NCBI RefSeq assembly: GCF_963976135.1
Contig: NZ_CAXBKN010000050.1
Location: 1 to 21,705, forward strand
From: Maricaulis sp963976135
GTDB lineage: Bacteria; Pseudomonadota; Alphaproteobacteria; Caulobacterales; Maricaulaceae
Length of the DNA stretch: 21,705 nt
Reading direction: 5' to 3'
Below, one piece after another: positions 1-8,741 of the stretch. The position numbers were made by a program, and so were the translations under genes. Each line of letters opens with the position of its first letter. Positions within the stretch are counted from its first letter, which is position 1. The notes under the pieces are model-generated. The model searched no databases and had not been told where the DNA came from. It saw only the letters and a program-made list of their open reading frames with translations.

Positions 1-719
1 GTGGGGTCTGGGCTGGCGGGATCTGGCGTGACCAGGTCGCTGGCGCCGCCTGCCTGACCGCCGGCTTCGGTGGGGCTTGGCAGCGGTGCCAGATCGCCAC
101 TGGCCTCCAGCCGGGCGCGCAGCTGCGCCACGCGTGGGCCCCGGTCACCAGGCCGCAATTCGGGCCCGTCCTCGATCAAGGGCCAGCCGCCAGCTTCGAC
201 GGTCGCCTGATAGTGCACCAGTGCATGGCGCAAGGCCGCATAGCCCGGCTCGTCCGGGGCGAGGGCATCGAGACGGGCGGCGATGTCGCCACCGGCCATG
301 GCCTGTGCCAACCAGGCCCCCAGATCGCGCGTGCGGCGCGGCGCTGTCCAGTCGGGTTCGAAGCGGACCGGGTCAAACCGGCCCGCCAGAAGATGGCCGG
401 CCAGGCTCAGACAGGCGCGGGTCGCGAGTGCGTCGATGGCGGGATCGGTCCGGAGGGAATCGACCGCTTCAAGCCGGGCCAGGTGATAGTCTTGCGGATC
501 GAGCCCGTGGCTGGCCGATGCACGGATCGCGGTGACCAGACCCTTCAGCCGGGCCGGATCGGCGGCAGGGCCGGTCCAGACCGGACTGGCGTCCAGCCTT
601 TGTGCCCTGTCTGTCTGTTCATGCCAGGCGCCAGGGGCGGGGTCGGACGCAGATTGCGCCATCACCGGTAGGCTGCCGATGGCGATAGCCAGACCGGCCA
701 ATAGCGCCGCCCGTCTCAT
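1..719 (-). CDS. L,D-transpeptidase, YcbB-like (N-terminal part; runs off left edge)
   Basis: Reading from the ATG at 719 gives 239 codons without a stop up to the window edge. Residues 1-21 form a signal peptide (MRRAALLAGLAIAIGSLPVMA), so the protein is exported to the periplasm. The next part resembles the scaffold domain of YcbB/LdtD-type murein L,D-transpeptidases, including HGLDPQDYHLARL (about 71-83) and GRFDP (113-117). A peptidoglycan-binding-like motif, LRPGDRGPRVAQLRARL, begins near residue 188. It is followed by a low-complexity Gly/Pro/Ser/Thr stretch that may be an insertion or linker. The catalytic YkuD domain with its Cys would lie outside the window and is not seen. The family makes 3-3 crosslinks in peptidoglycan. 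The ATG starts one base after the TAG of the upstream transporter gene, so translational coupling is likely. Family resemblance is good; activity cannot be judged here. Confidence 0.8.
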   Translation of the reverse strand, partial: MRRAALLAGLAIAIGSLPVMAQSASDPAPGAWHEQTDRAQRLDASPVWTGPAADPARLKGLVTAIRASASHGLDPQDYHLARLEAVDSLRTDPAIDALATRACLSLAGHLLAGRFDPVRFEPDWTAPRRTRDLGAWLAQAMAGGDIAARLDALAPDEPGYAALRHALVHYQATVEAGGWPLIEDGPELRPGDRGPRVAQLRARLEASGDLAPLPSPTEAGGQAGGASDLVTPDPASPDP

Positions 720-720
720 G

Positions 721-1698
721 CTAGATCCATTTCAGATATTTGAAGAGTGCAATCTGGACGCCGCCAATCCCGAACAGGAGGGCGACGAAGAACCAGAAGG
801 CGCTGACATTGTCGGAACCGGGAATGCCGCCGACATTGATCCCGAGCAGACCGGTCAGGAAGCCCAGCGGCAGGAAGATCGCGGCGATCACCGACAGCAC
901 GTAGAGATTCTTGTTCATCCGGTCGGCCAGGCCATTGGCCAGCTCGTCCTTGACGATCTGGGCCCGCTCTCGAATCGTGTCGAGATCCTCGATATAGCGG
1001 ATCACCATATCGAGATTTTCCTGCAGGCGCCGCTTGTTCATCGCGTCGAGCCAGGGAAGTTCGGAGGTGCGCAAATGCGCGATGACATCGCGCTGGGGCG
1101 CGATATAGCGGCGAAACATGATCGCCTGCTTGCGCAGCCCGTTAATGGCCTGGCGCGAGGCCGGTGTCGGCGCTTCCATCACATCTTCCTCGACATCGTC
1201 GAGCCGTTCGTCCAATTCCGTCAGCACCGGTTCCATGCGCTCGAACAGGCGCGCGGTGAGCATGGCGATGAAGTCTGCGGCGTTTTTGGGACCCGTGCCC
1301 TCGGCCAGGCGTTCGCGCAAGTCGGAGACGGCTTTCAGCCGGCGGCGGCGCACGCTGATAATGCGCGAACCGTCGATCCAGAGCCGGATCGAGACCATGT
1401 CCTCCGGCTGGGCGTCCTCATTGAGATTGACGCCGCGCAGGATCATCAATGCCCCCTGCTCGAACATCACCATGCGCGGCCGGGTTTCCTCGGCCAGCAG
1501 GGCGTTGATGATGATCGGGTCGAGATAGGTGATTTCCCGTTCAAGCCAGGCGCGTGCGCCGGGATGGCCGGCATCGAGATGGACCCAGGCGAGCGCCTCG
1601 TCGCGAATCAGGCGCGAGACATCATCGCCTGTCAGCACATCGCCGCGCCCGTCACCATTGATCGAGCAGGCGTGCAGAATGCCGAATTCATTGGGCAT
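721..1698 (-). CDS. zntB: ZntB/CorA-family zinc or divalent cation transporter
   Basis: The 325-residue protein has the CorA-superfamily layout: a long acidic and helical cytoplasmic N-terminal part (about 1-260) and two C-terminal membrane segments (about 265-285 and 299-317). The loop between them carries GINVGGIPG (286-294), the ZntB form of the CorA GxN signature (GIN instead of GMN). Residues 150-260 are rich in charged heptad-like helices, as expected for the long stalk helix. ZntB proteins form inner-membrane pentamers that move Zn2+ (proton-coupled import in characterised enterobacterial members); the substrate here is inferred only from the motif. The gene starts inside the end of the MscS gene (11-base overlap) and its stop is one base from the L,D-transpeptidase ATG, so the three are probably co-transcribed. 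Confidence 0.88.
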   Translation of the reverse strand: MPNEFGILHACSINGDGRGDVLTGDDVSRLIRDEALAWVHLDAGHPGARAWLEREITYLDPIIINALLAEETRPRMVMFEQGALMILRGVNLNEDAQPEDMVSIRLWIDGSRIISVRRRRLKAVSDLRERLAEGTGPKNAADFIAMLTARLFERMEPVLTELDERLDDVEEDVMEAPTPASRQAINGLRKQAIMFRRYIAPQRDVIAHLRTSELPWLDAMNKRRLQENLDMVIRYIEDLDTIRERAQIVKDELANGLADRMNKNLYVLSVIAAIFLPLGFLTGLLGINVGGIPGSDNVSAFWFFVALLFGIGGVQIALFKYLKWI

Positions 1699-2668
1699 TG
1701 ATCGCCTCCTTCAGCGCGGCCGCATTCTTGATATGCAGATCGCGCTGCGGGAAGGGAATCTCGATGCCGTTATCGCGGAATTTATGCCAGATCGCGAACA
1801 TCACATCGCTCTGCGGCCGCCAGCGGCCGGCGACAATATCCTCGACCCAGAATGTCAGGATGAAGTCGATCGAGCTGTCCCCGAAATTGCGCAGAAAGCA
1901 TTGCGGAGCCGGCTCGCTCATGCACATCGCGTGCTCGGTGGCGGCTTCCAGAATGAGGTTGTGCGCCAGTTCCAGATCACTGCCATAGGCAACGCCGACG
2001 CTGATTTCGACCCGGGCCTTGCTGGTCGAGAGGGTCCAGTTGGTGACCCGATTGGTGATGAAGTCCTCGTTCGGCACCAGGACTTCCTTGCCGTCGAGCG
2101 TTTCGAGCAGGGTGTAGCGCGCACTCGATTTGCGCACGAAGCCCGTCACCCCGTCGGGCAATTCGATCAGATCGTCGATATCGACCGAGCGTTCCAGCAG
2201 CAGGATCAGGCCGGAGATGAAGTTGGAGGCGATATTCTGAAGGCCGAAGCCGATGCCGATGCCGACCGCGCCGCTGAACACGGTCAGCGTTGTCAGATTG
2301 AGGCCGAGCACGTCCATCGAGACCAGAATCGCGATAATATAGATCGCGATCTGGAGGATTTTCGAGACGAGGGTCCGCGTCGTCGGGTGCAGTTTTGAAA
2401 GCCCGCGAACCCGGTGTTGCACCAGGTCGGCGATTGCCGCCGTCACCCAGAAAATCAGGACCAGCAATACCAGCGCGCGCAGGGCGTCATACGGGCTGAC
2501 ATGGAATTCACCGGTCCGGAAGGTCAGCGCTTCAGTATCGAGATATTGGGCGACAATCGCCAGATTGCCGGTGACGCCGGCGGCGACAATGCCCAGAAGG
2601 CTGATGAAGATCAGCCAGTGAGCCCAGGGGCCCTTCGGCTTGATGATATGCTTCCAGAAATCACCCAT
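1688..2668 (-). CDS. MscS-family small-conductance mechanosensitive channel
   Basis: The 326-residue protein has membrane segments near 17-40, 63-82 and 103-121, followed by the pore-lining TM3 (about 127-158). TM3 is Gly/Ala-rich and carries the family motif GIGIGFGLQNIASNFISGL. The MscS beta-domain follows, with VPNEDFITNRVTNWT near 198-212, then the C-terminal alpha/beta domain. Length is close to E. coli MscS (286) with an extra N-terminal segment. The family forms heptameric inner-membrane channels that open on membrane tension to release solutes in hypo-osmotic shock. The ATG at 2668 is preceded by only a weak purine-rich tract. The 3' end overlaps the ZntB-like gene by 11 bases. No cyclic-nucleotide-binding domain is fused to it. 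Confidence 0.9.
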   Translation of the reverse strand: MGDFWKHIIKPKGPWAHWLIFISLLGIVAAGVTGNLAIVAQYLDTEALTFRTGEFHVSPYDALRALVLLVLIFWVTAAIADLVQHRVRGLSKLHPTTRTLVSKILQIAIYIIAILVSMDVLGLNLTTLTVFSGAVGIGIGFGLQNIASNFISGLILLLERSVDIDDLIELPDGVTGFVRKSSARYTLLETLDGKEVLVPNEDFITNRVTNWTLSTSKARVEISVGVAYGSDLELAHNLILEAATEHAMCMSEPAPQCFLRNFGDSSIDFILTFWVEDIVAGRWRPQSDVMFAIWHKFRDNGIEIPFPQRDLHIKNAAALKEAINAQ

Positions 2669-2790
2669 GCCTGAACACCCGTGCTCTTGTCCGTTTCGGG
2701 ACCGGCGATGCTGCCGGGCCGTCCTCTTGCTGCCTACTCTGCCACGACTGGTGGTGCAAGGCGACCGCCCGGGCGCGTTGCGTCAATGGC
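2669..2790. other. 122-base gap between tamB and the MscS gene
   Basis: No gene is visible here. The minus-strand sequence contains weak -35-like hexamers (TTGACG, TTGCAC) but no convincing -10 at proper spacing, and no stem followed by a T-run that would end the tamAB transcript. The mscS–zntB–ldt genes may therefore have their own weak promoter here or be read through from tamAB. Confidence 0.3.
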
Positions 2791-5700
2791 TCAATAATCG
2801 CGGCGCCAGCGTATCGCGACCGACGCTTCGGTGTCGGCGCTGAGGCGGGACAGAATGCTGAGCTGCGGCGTCAGTGTCCATTCCACGCTCGCCGTACTCA
2901 GTGCCGCGGCGCCGGCGCTCTCGACCTCGACATAGAAATCATTGCCGAACCGCCGGCCGCTGGTGACGGTCAGGCCACCATTGGCATCGGACCCGATGTC
3001 GAGCCGGTCGACGCCGACCAGTTCGCGGAAACGCCCGAAGAAGCCGAAAATGTCCTGGCCCGAGAGCTGTGCCGCCAGTTGGGCGGCCTCGAACGGGCCC
3101 AGCTCGCTGGCCGACCGGTCGAACAGAAGCCGGGCAATGATCTCGTCATCCGGCAGGGTGGGAATGCTGGTCAGTGTGACAGTGGGCGACATCAGTGATC
3201 CGGACACGGCGACATCGGCCTGGAAATCCTCGCGTTGGTAGTGCGCCAGTAGAGAAATCCGGGCATCGGTCGGCGGACCGTTGAACAGGACCTCGCCCTC
3301 TTCCAGGGTGAAGCGCCGGCTGAACACCGTCGCCGAGCCGCGCACCAGGTTCGCCGTCCCTGTCAGGGTGGGCTTCTTTGCCTGACCGGTAATGCGGATA
3401 TCGGCTCGCCATTCAGTGTTGAAACTCGATGAATTGAAATAGATCTGGTCGGTGGCATAGACGCGGTAATCGAGCCGGATCGGCAAGCGCGGCCGCGAGG
3501 CCCGGATCTGGTTCTTTGGCAGATTGAGTTCGGTGACCTCGATCTGGGGAATTGCGGCGACACCATTGGCCGGCGGCTGGGCATAGATGCGGTCGAGCCG
3601 GGTTTCCCCCGCGACCAGCAGGCCGTCCTCGTCCATCGTCAGGCGGGTCTGGCCGGTCATGCGTGCGGTCAGGTCGGGCCGCCGGGTGGCGATGAAATTC
3701 TCGAAAGTGATGTCGGCCTGGCCGCGCGGACCCTGCGCGGTGATCCGGCCGGCTGCGCTGGCCCGCATCTGGCCCGTCGAGCCATCGCTGGCGCTGAAAC
3801 TCTCCAGCTCGACCTCGCTGTTATGCACATGCGCCAGCAACTGGATATCGAGAATATCGGTGCCGCTATCGGCGGCGCTGAACCGGCCGTTCTGCAGGGC
3901 GATGGAGCCGTCGATTTCGGGGGCGCTGCGCGTCCCGGAAATCATGAGATCAATATCGGCATCGCCCGCGAGTGATGTCCCGATCGGCAAGAGCAACGCG
4001 GTCAGCGACTGGATTTCACCGCTGGCCTCAATACCACCATTGATCACCGCCTCCGGCCCGTCGAGAATGGCGAGCAGATCGGTGGTAGCGCCCAAACGGG
4101 TCAGGAATGCGCGCGCGGTCAATCCGCCACCGGTAGCGCGTGTGTCGATCTGCGTGTCCTCGCCAAGCGTGAGGCGGGTTTCGATCCGCAAATCCGGCGC
4201 ATCTGCCAGCGATGCGGCGGTCAGGCCGCTCGCCACCAGCTCGGCACCGCCGCGCCAGATACCATCGGTCTGTTGCAGGGCGGCGCTCGCATCGACCATG
4301 CCGTCCACCGCCGGCAATCCGGCGAGGTCGACCATCAAGTCCACAGGCAGGCGGCTGATCGCGATATCGAGCTGCGCGCGTTCAGCGTTTTCCTGCCAGT
4401 GTGCGCCGAGCTCTCCGCCGCCGAAACTGATCTGGCCGCCCAGCGCGCGATGCTCGCCTTCGATCACGGCGCGGACGGGCTCCATGGTCTCCCAGGCATT
4501 GGCGCCGAGATGGCCGGCCGGGCGCAATTCGGCGCGCAATCCGCTCTCGGTGATACTGACCATGCCCGTGGCATTGAGATCAAAGGGGACGCCGGCCAGG
4601 CCGGAGAGGTCGGCCTCCAGGGCAAGACCCGCCATCGGCCCGCTCAGCGAGACCTGGGCGTCGGTCAGAATGAAATTGCCGCCGACCATGTCCCGGACGC
4701 CGAGCCGGGCATCGAAATTGCCGTCGAGAAGAGCCTCGAGCGCGGCATTGTATTCGACTGAGAGCGACCAGCGCGCCTGGGTGCCGGCCAGCAGGCTGAT
4801 CTGGAGCCGGTCCTGGTCGATGCTGGCATCGGCTTCGATCACAGACGGGCCGAACTGACTGTCGCGCACCGCGACCGTCCAGTCCGCGCCGGCCTGCTCG
4901 GCCGTGCCGGCGAGCAGGAGGTCGCGGGTTTCATAACGGCCGGCGAGTGTCCAGTCGGCCGAGAGATTGCCGTCATCATATTCGGCATTGAGAGCCAGGC
5001 GCGGGACATTGAACCGGGTCTCGCCCAGCAAGATTGTTTCGGTGGCCGTGACCGTTCGGGCGCTGATCAGCCCGCCGACCGAGTCGAGTTCAAAGCCGGT
5101 CGCCAGCCCGCCGGCAAAACTCAGCGCCACCCCTTCAAGCGCACCGGAGAATGCCAGATCGCCGCTGGCTTGCCAGTCCTCGCCGGAACTGCCCTGCGCC
5201 TGGGCCTCGAGTGACAGGCGTGTCGAGCGAAGCGAGAGGGCCGGCACGCGCCAGCCGGCTTCCTCCAGGCGTAGTGTTGCGCTCAAGCTCAGGGCTTCGA
5301 TCAGCGTGGTGAGGCGGGGATCGGTCTCGATGGCGCTGCCGTCAATCACCAGTTCGATTTCATTGCGGCCGGTTGTGGTGATGACGGCGGAGACCGGCCC
5401 GCTGGCGCGATCGGTCAGCCGCGCGATGTCGTCGATCCGGGCATGGGCATTGAGGGCAATCCGGTCATCACCGGGCCCGTAAACCCCGTCCGCATCGACC
5501 GTGATATGTGCCCCCACCAGGTGCGAACCGGTCAGCTGATAGCGGCCCTGATCGAGATCAGCCGCGAGATTGAGGGTCAGGCTGGCCTGCTCGCCGAGCA
5601 GATCATCGACAGCGCTTTCGCCCAGCGCCGGGGCGGTCAGCTCGAGCTGGGCCGCGACATCGAGCTGTCCGGAATTATAGCGCAGCTGCACCGGCCCGCT

Positions 5701-6843
5701 GATTGCGCCGATTTGCGCCCCCCCGGCGCTCAGCTCCTCGACCGCCATTGCGCCGTCAAGGCCATAGCCTTCGGTCAGGCCGACAATGCCCTCGAAGCGT
5801 AGCGACCCTGCACTGACCTCGCCCCGGGACAATTGCGCCAGCGCCTGGCCGCTCGTCCGCAGGGCCAGATCCCAGCTCTGCGCCGCATTGAGGACCAGTT
5901 CAATATCGAGCGTATCGGCATGCAGCCGCGCGCTGCGCACGCCGAAGTGCGAGATCGAGCCCTGCGCCTGCAACTCGCCGTGCGAGAGGATTGGCGCGAG
6001 GGTTTCGGGCAAGCCGGACCAGTTGCCCGGCTCCACGGCGCTATCGAGCTGCCAGGCATCGTCGGCCCAGCTCACCTGGCCATTGGCCAGTTCGCGTCCG
6101 GTGATGCGGACGGTGAACGCACCGGCGCCGGACCGGGTATTGCCACCGAGATCGGCGGCGATGTCGATTTGCTCATCGGGCATTTGCACCAGGCTTGCCA
6201 GCGGGCCGCCGGGAGCGCCCGAGGCGGTGAAATGACCATTGATGCGGCCATCGGCGAGAATCTCGAACCGGCCGTCAATGGCGTCGCCGGGTGCGTCCAG
6301 ACGCAGGATGGAGATCGAGGCCTGGCCGGGTGCCCCGGCTCGCAGCTGTATATCGGCGCGGACCTGCAGGCTCGCCGCCGGGCCGGCCAGACCCTCGGCC
6401 AGATCGAGCCGGTCGATCCGCGCCTCGCTCAGAATGAATGCCGGCAAATCGCCGCCCGATTGAGACGTACCCTGGTCTGGCAGGTCGGGTTCGCGGGTGA
6501 TCGCGACATGCTCGATCGTGAACCGATCAATTCGCACCGGGCCGCGGATCAGGGATAGCGGCCGCCAGCGCACGGTGAGCGCTTCCGCTTCGAGCCAGAC
6601 GCCCGCCGAGTCGGTCAGGGTGATGTGGTCAATGGTGAATTCAGACAATAGATTGCCGTGCAGGCCGACGATCCGAACCTCACCGATCTCGCTGATCTCC
6701 TGTCCGTCGATCATGGAGTGAGCCAGCCAGCGGCCCGGCCCGTGACTGAGTGCCAGCGCCCCGCCGATCACCAGGACCAGCAGCGCGCCCGCCGTCAGGG
6801 CAAGGGCCTTGAGCAGGCCACGCCAGGGGATGTTTTGCGTCAT
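2791..6843 (-). CDS. tamB: Translocation and assembly module protein TamB (DUF490 C-terminal domain)
   Basis: This very long protein (1350 residues from the ATG at 6843) has a single N-terminal membrane anchor (about 11-33). A huge repetitive beta-rich region rich in short G-x-L/A-D strands follows, then the conserved TamB C-terminal domain (roughly 1000-1350). That domain includes EVLFNGPPTDARIS near 1180, SIPTLPDDEIIARLLFDRSASEL near 1225-1245 and a C-terminal RWRRDY typical of an outer-membrane-facing end. TamB is an inner-membrane-anchored periplasm-spanning protein that partners TamA in outer-membrane protein assembly and belongs to the AsmA/bridge-like group implicated in phospholipid transport. 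An in-frame TTG at 6849 overlaps the tamA stop by four bases and would add two residues; I chose the ATG two bases past the tamA stop. Either way the two genes are translationally coupled. The unusual length is normal for TamB. Confidence 0.95.
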   Translation of the reverse strand: MTQNIPWRGLLKALALTAGALLVLVIGGALALSHGPGRWLAHSMIDGQEISEIGEVRIVGLHGNLLSEFTIDHITLTDSAGVWLEAEALTVRWRPLSLIRGPVRIDRFTIEHVAITREPDLPDQGTSQSGGDLPAFILSEARIDRLDLAEGLAGPAASLQVRADIQLRAGAPGQASISILRLDAPGDAIDGRFEILADGRINGHFTASGAPGGPLASLVQMPDEQIDIAADLGGNTRSGAGAFTVRITGRELANGQVSWADDAWQLDSAVEPGNWSGLPETLAPILSHGELQAQGSISHFGVRSARLHADTLDIELVLNAAQSWDLALRTSGQALAQLSRGEVSAGSLRFEGIVGLTEGYGLDGAMAVEELSAGGAQIGAISGPVQLRYNSGQLDVAAQLELTAPALGESAVDDLLGEQASLTLNLAADLDQGRYQLTGSHLVGAHITVDADGVYGPGDDRIALNAHARIDDIARLTDRASGPVSAVITTTGRNEIELVIDGSAIETDPRLTTLIEALSLSATLRLEEAGWRVPALSLRSTRLSLEAQAQGSSGEDWQASGDLAFSGALEGVALSFAGGLATGFELDSVGGLISARTVTATETILLGETRFNVPRLALNAEYDDGNLSADWTLAGRYETRDLLLAGTAEQAGADWTVAVRDSQFGPSVIEADASIDQDRLQISLLAGTQARWSLSVEYNAALEALLDGNFDARLGVRDMVGGNFILTDAQVSLSGPMAGLALEADLSGLAGVPFDLNATGMVSITESGLRAELRPAGHLGANAWETMEPVRAVIEGEHRALGGQISFGGGELGAHWQENAERAQLDIAISRLPVDLMVDLAGLPAVDGMVDASAALQQTDGIWRGGAELVASGLTAASLADAPDLRIETRLTLGEDTQIDTRATGGGLTARAFLTRLGATTDLLAILDGPEAVINGGIEASGEIQSLTALLLPIGTSLAGDADIDLMISGTRSAPEIDGSIALQNGRFSAADSGTDILDIQLLAHVHNSEVELESFSASDGSTGQMRASAAGRITAQGPRGQADITFENFIATRRPDLTARMTGQTRLTMDEDGLLVAGETRLDRIYAQPPANGVAAIPQIEVTELNLPKNQIRASRPRLPIRLDYRVYATDQIYFNSSSFNTEWRADIRITGQAKKPTLTGTANLVRGSATVFSRRFTLEEGEVLFNGPPTDARISLLAHYQREDFQADVAVSGSLMSPTVTLTSIPTLPDDEIIARLLFDRSASELGPFEAAQLAAQLSGQDIFGFFGRFRELVGVDRLDIGSDANGGLTVTSGRRFGNDFYVEVESAGAAALSTASVEWTLTPQLSILSRLSADTEASVAIRWRRDY

Positions 6844-6845
6844 CG

Positions 6846-8558
6846 TCAAAACGCCTGCCCGAGGCTGAAATAGATCTGGATGGCCGCATCACCGGACCTG
6901 CGGTCGAGCGGGGTGGCGATGTCGAAGCGGACCGGCGCGAAGTCGAAATAATAGCGGACACCAATACCGAGAGCCGAGCTGAATTCGGAAAAGTCCGGCG
7001 TGGATGCTGTCGAGGCCGCTCCGGAATCCAGGAAGGCCACCGCGCCCCATCGCTCTCGCACGCGCCAGCGCAGCTCAAGGCTGGTTTCCGTCACGGACTG
7101 GCCACCGAAGGGCGAACCATCACTGCCGAGCGGGCTGAGCGATTGATAACTGTAGCCCCGCACCGATCCGCCGCCGCCGGCATAGAGGCGCAAATCGGCC
7201 GGCAGGCTTTCGGCGGAGGTGCCGAGCACTGTGCCGAGCCGCAAGCGTGCCGCCGCGACAAGGTCGTCGGAGATCCGGTAATAGCTGCTGGCGCGGGCTT
7301 CAATACGCACATAGCGCGAATCGACATCGCCGAAGGTCGTGGCCGGAGAGAGTTGTAGCCGGGCGCGCAAACCCTCTTCCGGATCGAGCGGATTATTGCG
7401 CGTGTCGTAGGCGGCGCTCAGATCGAGGGCCAGCGTATTGGCGTCGCGGGGGCCGGTAGTATCGGTCACTTGCGAGATGTCGAGCCGCGTGCCGGCGCCA
7501 TATTCGAGATGACCGGCCCGGCGTGTCACACCGGCGCTCAACAGGAGCTCGGTTTGATCGAAGGCGTCGGTTTCCTCGGATTGAAGCCCGGCGCTGAACA
7601 GAAGCGTTTGCTGGTAGCGGTGCCAGTGCGGCAGGGTCAGCGTCGCGCCGAGGCCTTGCTGCAGCGTCGCGATACTGGCTTGCAGGGTGAGGGTCTCGTC
7701 ACCGAGAAACATATTGCGCCGTTTCCAGTCGAAATTGGCACCGGCGCCTTCGCTGGTCGCGAAACTCAGCGAGGTTTCGATACTGTGGCGCGCCGATGGC
7801 GTCAGCTCGACCCGGACCGGCCGTTCATGGCTGTCGGGGTTGGCGTCGCCCAGCATGACCTGGGAGGTTCGTACGCTGGCCAGGGTGTCGAGACGGCGCT
7901 GGTATTCGAGGATTTGCGTGCGGCTGGCAGTAGCGCCGCGGGTCAGGGGCGACAGGCCGGAAATGAAGCCCGGCCGCCATTCCGTGCTGTCCATCTCAAG
8001 CGGGCCATAGACCGAATAGGGGCCGGTATCATAGACAAAATGCACCGCAGCGGTGTCGTTGGCGTGATCGACACTGATCCGCCGTTCGCCGCTTTCGGCG
8101 CTGGGCCAGCCCGAGTCCTGCAAGGCGGCCAGACCGCGCGCGTCGCTGGCGATCACCTCGGCGGCGCGCAGCGGTGTGTCGAGGCGCAAGGTAATGGCGG
8201 CACGTGCCACCGGGGCGGCTTCGGCATCGGGTGCCGTGACCGTATCGATTGTTGTAATCCGCACGCGCGGTCCCAGGGTGATATGGATGACGGCCTGGGA
8301 GCGGCTATCGATGCGCGGATCGATCTGCGCCCGGTAATAGCCTTCGGACCGCAGCAGGCGCCGGGCGCGATCGGCGGCGCTGCGTGCCTGGCGCAGTGGC
8401 CCGTCAGCCGGGCTGTCGGTTTCCGCACGCTCGCCGACTGCCGCCTGCAACGCGTCGAGCAAGACCGGATCGGCAATACCCTCGATCGTTGCGAGTGGTG
8501 CTGCGATAGCCGGCCCGCAGACCATCAGTGCGGCAAGTGAGACAATGAAGGACTTCAC
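6846..8558 (-). CDS. tamA: Outer-membrane assembly factor TamA (Omp85/BamA superfamily)
   Basis: The 570-residue protein begins with a signal peptide (MKSFIVSLAALMVCGPAIA, 1-19). POTRA-like modules span about 20-250 (for example ARRLLRSEGYYRAQIDPRI near 65-83). The bacterial surface antigen (D15) barrel occupies about 255-570. The barrel carries the Omp85 lid-loop motif as GGGGSVRGYSY (461-471), with the expected VRGY, and ends in a C-terminal Phe (SLGQAF), the usual outer-membrane targeting signal. The start is GTG at 8558, chosen because a strong GGAGGAAGG ribosome-binding tract lies just upstream and the signal peptide begins there. TamA sits in the outer membrane and works with TamB, encoded immediately downstream. 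The length matches the TamA type (about 570) rather than BamA (about 800). Confidence 0.94.
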   Translation of the reverse strand: MKSFIVSLAALMVCGPAIAAPLATIEGIADPVLLDALQAAVGERAETDSPADGPLRQARSAADRARRLLRSEGYYRAQIDPRIDSRSQAVIHITLGPRVRITTIDTVTAPDAEAAPVARAAITLRLDTPLRAAEVIASDARGLAALQDSGWPSAESGERRISVDHANDTAAVHFVYDTGPYSVYGPLEMDSTEWRPGFISGLSPLTRGATASRTQILEYQRRLDTLASVRTSQVMLGDANPDSHERPVRVELTPSARHSIETSLSFATSEGAGANFDWKRRNMFLGDETLTLQASIATLQQGLGATLTLPHWHRYQQTLLFSAGLQSEETDAFDQTELLLSAGVTRRAGHLEYGAGTRLDISQVTDTTGPRDANTLALDLSAAYDTRNNPLDPEEGLRARLQLSPATTFGDVDSRYVRIEARASSYYRISDDLVAAARLRLGTVLGTSAESLPADLRLYAGGGGSVRGYSYQSLSPLGSDGSPFGGQSVTETSLELRWRVRERWGAVAFLDSGAASTASTPDFSEFSSALGIGVRYYFDFAPVRFDIATPLDRRSGDAAIQIYFSLGQAF

Positions 8559-8741
8559 GCGCGGCCACCTTCCTCCGGACTCGCAGTCATATAGGCATGC
8601 AGGCAGGCCGCGTCACAGACTCTCTGCATCTGGTGCACCGGTCCCCGTGAACGGGTCCAGCATACGCGACGGCAATTGCCCGGCTGCGGATTTGCCACCG
8701 TCGTTTTCCGGCAGTATTCCATCGGGAAGCGGACGCGGTGG
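8559..8741. promoter_or_regulatory. Divergent intergenic region between tamA and the DUF3108 gene
   Basis: This 183-base gap must hold promoters for both directions. On the plus strand, TTGCCA (8692-8697) is followed after 17 bases by TATTCC (8715-8720), a weak sigma70-like pair placing transcription start shortly before the ATG at 8742. On the minus strand, TATATG lies just upstream of the tamA ribosome-binding tract but lacks a good -35. The ribosome-binding tract of tamA (GGAGGAAGG, minus strand, about 8567-8576) is the clearest signal. Confidence 0.35.

Noticed and set aside
532..1701. Long open frame on the plus strand opposite the ZntB-like and transpeptidase genes (389 codons)
   Set aside because: It is antisense to well-supported genes, lacks any recognisable domain and has the His/Arg/Gln-rich composition of GC-rich shadow frames.
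3587..4858. Plus-strand open frame of 423 codons opposite tamB
   Set aside because: It has a Ser/Arg/Pro-rich shadow composition without motifs, and the tamB frame is continuous and conserved in type across it.
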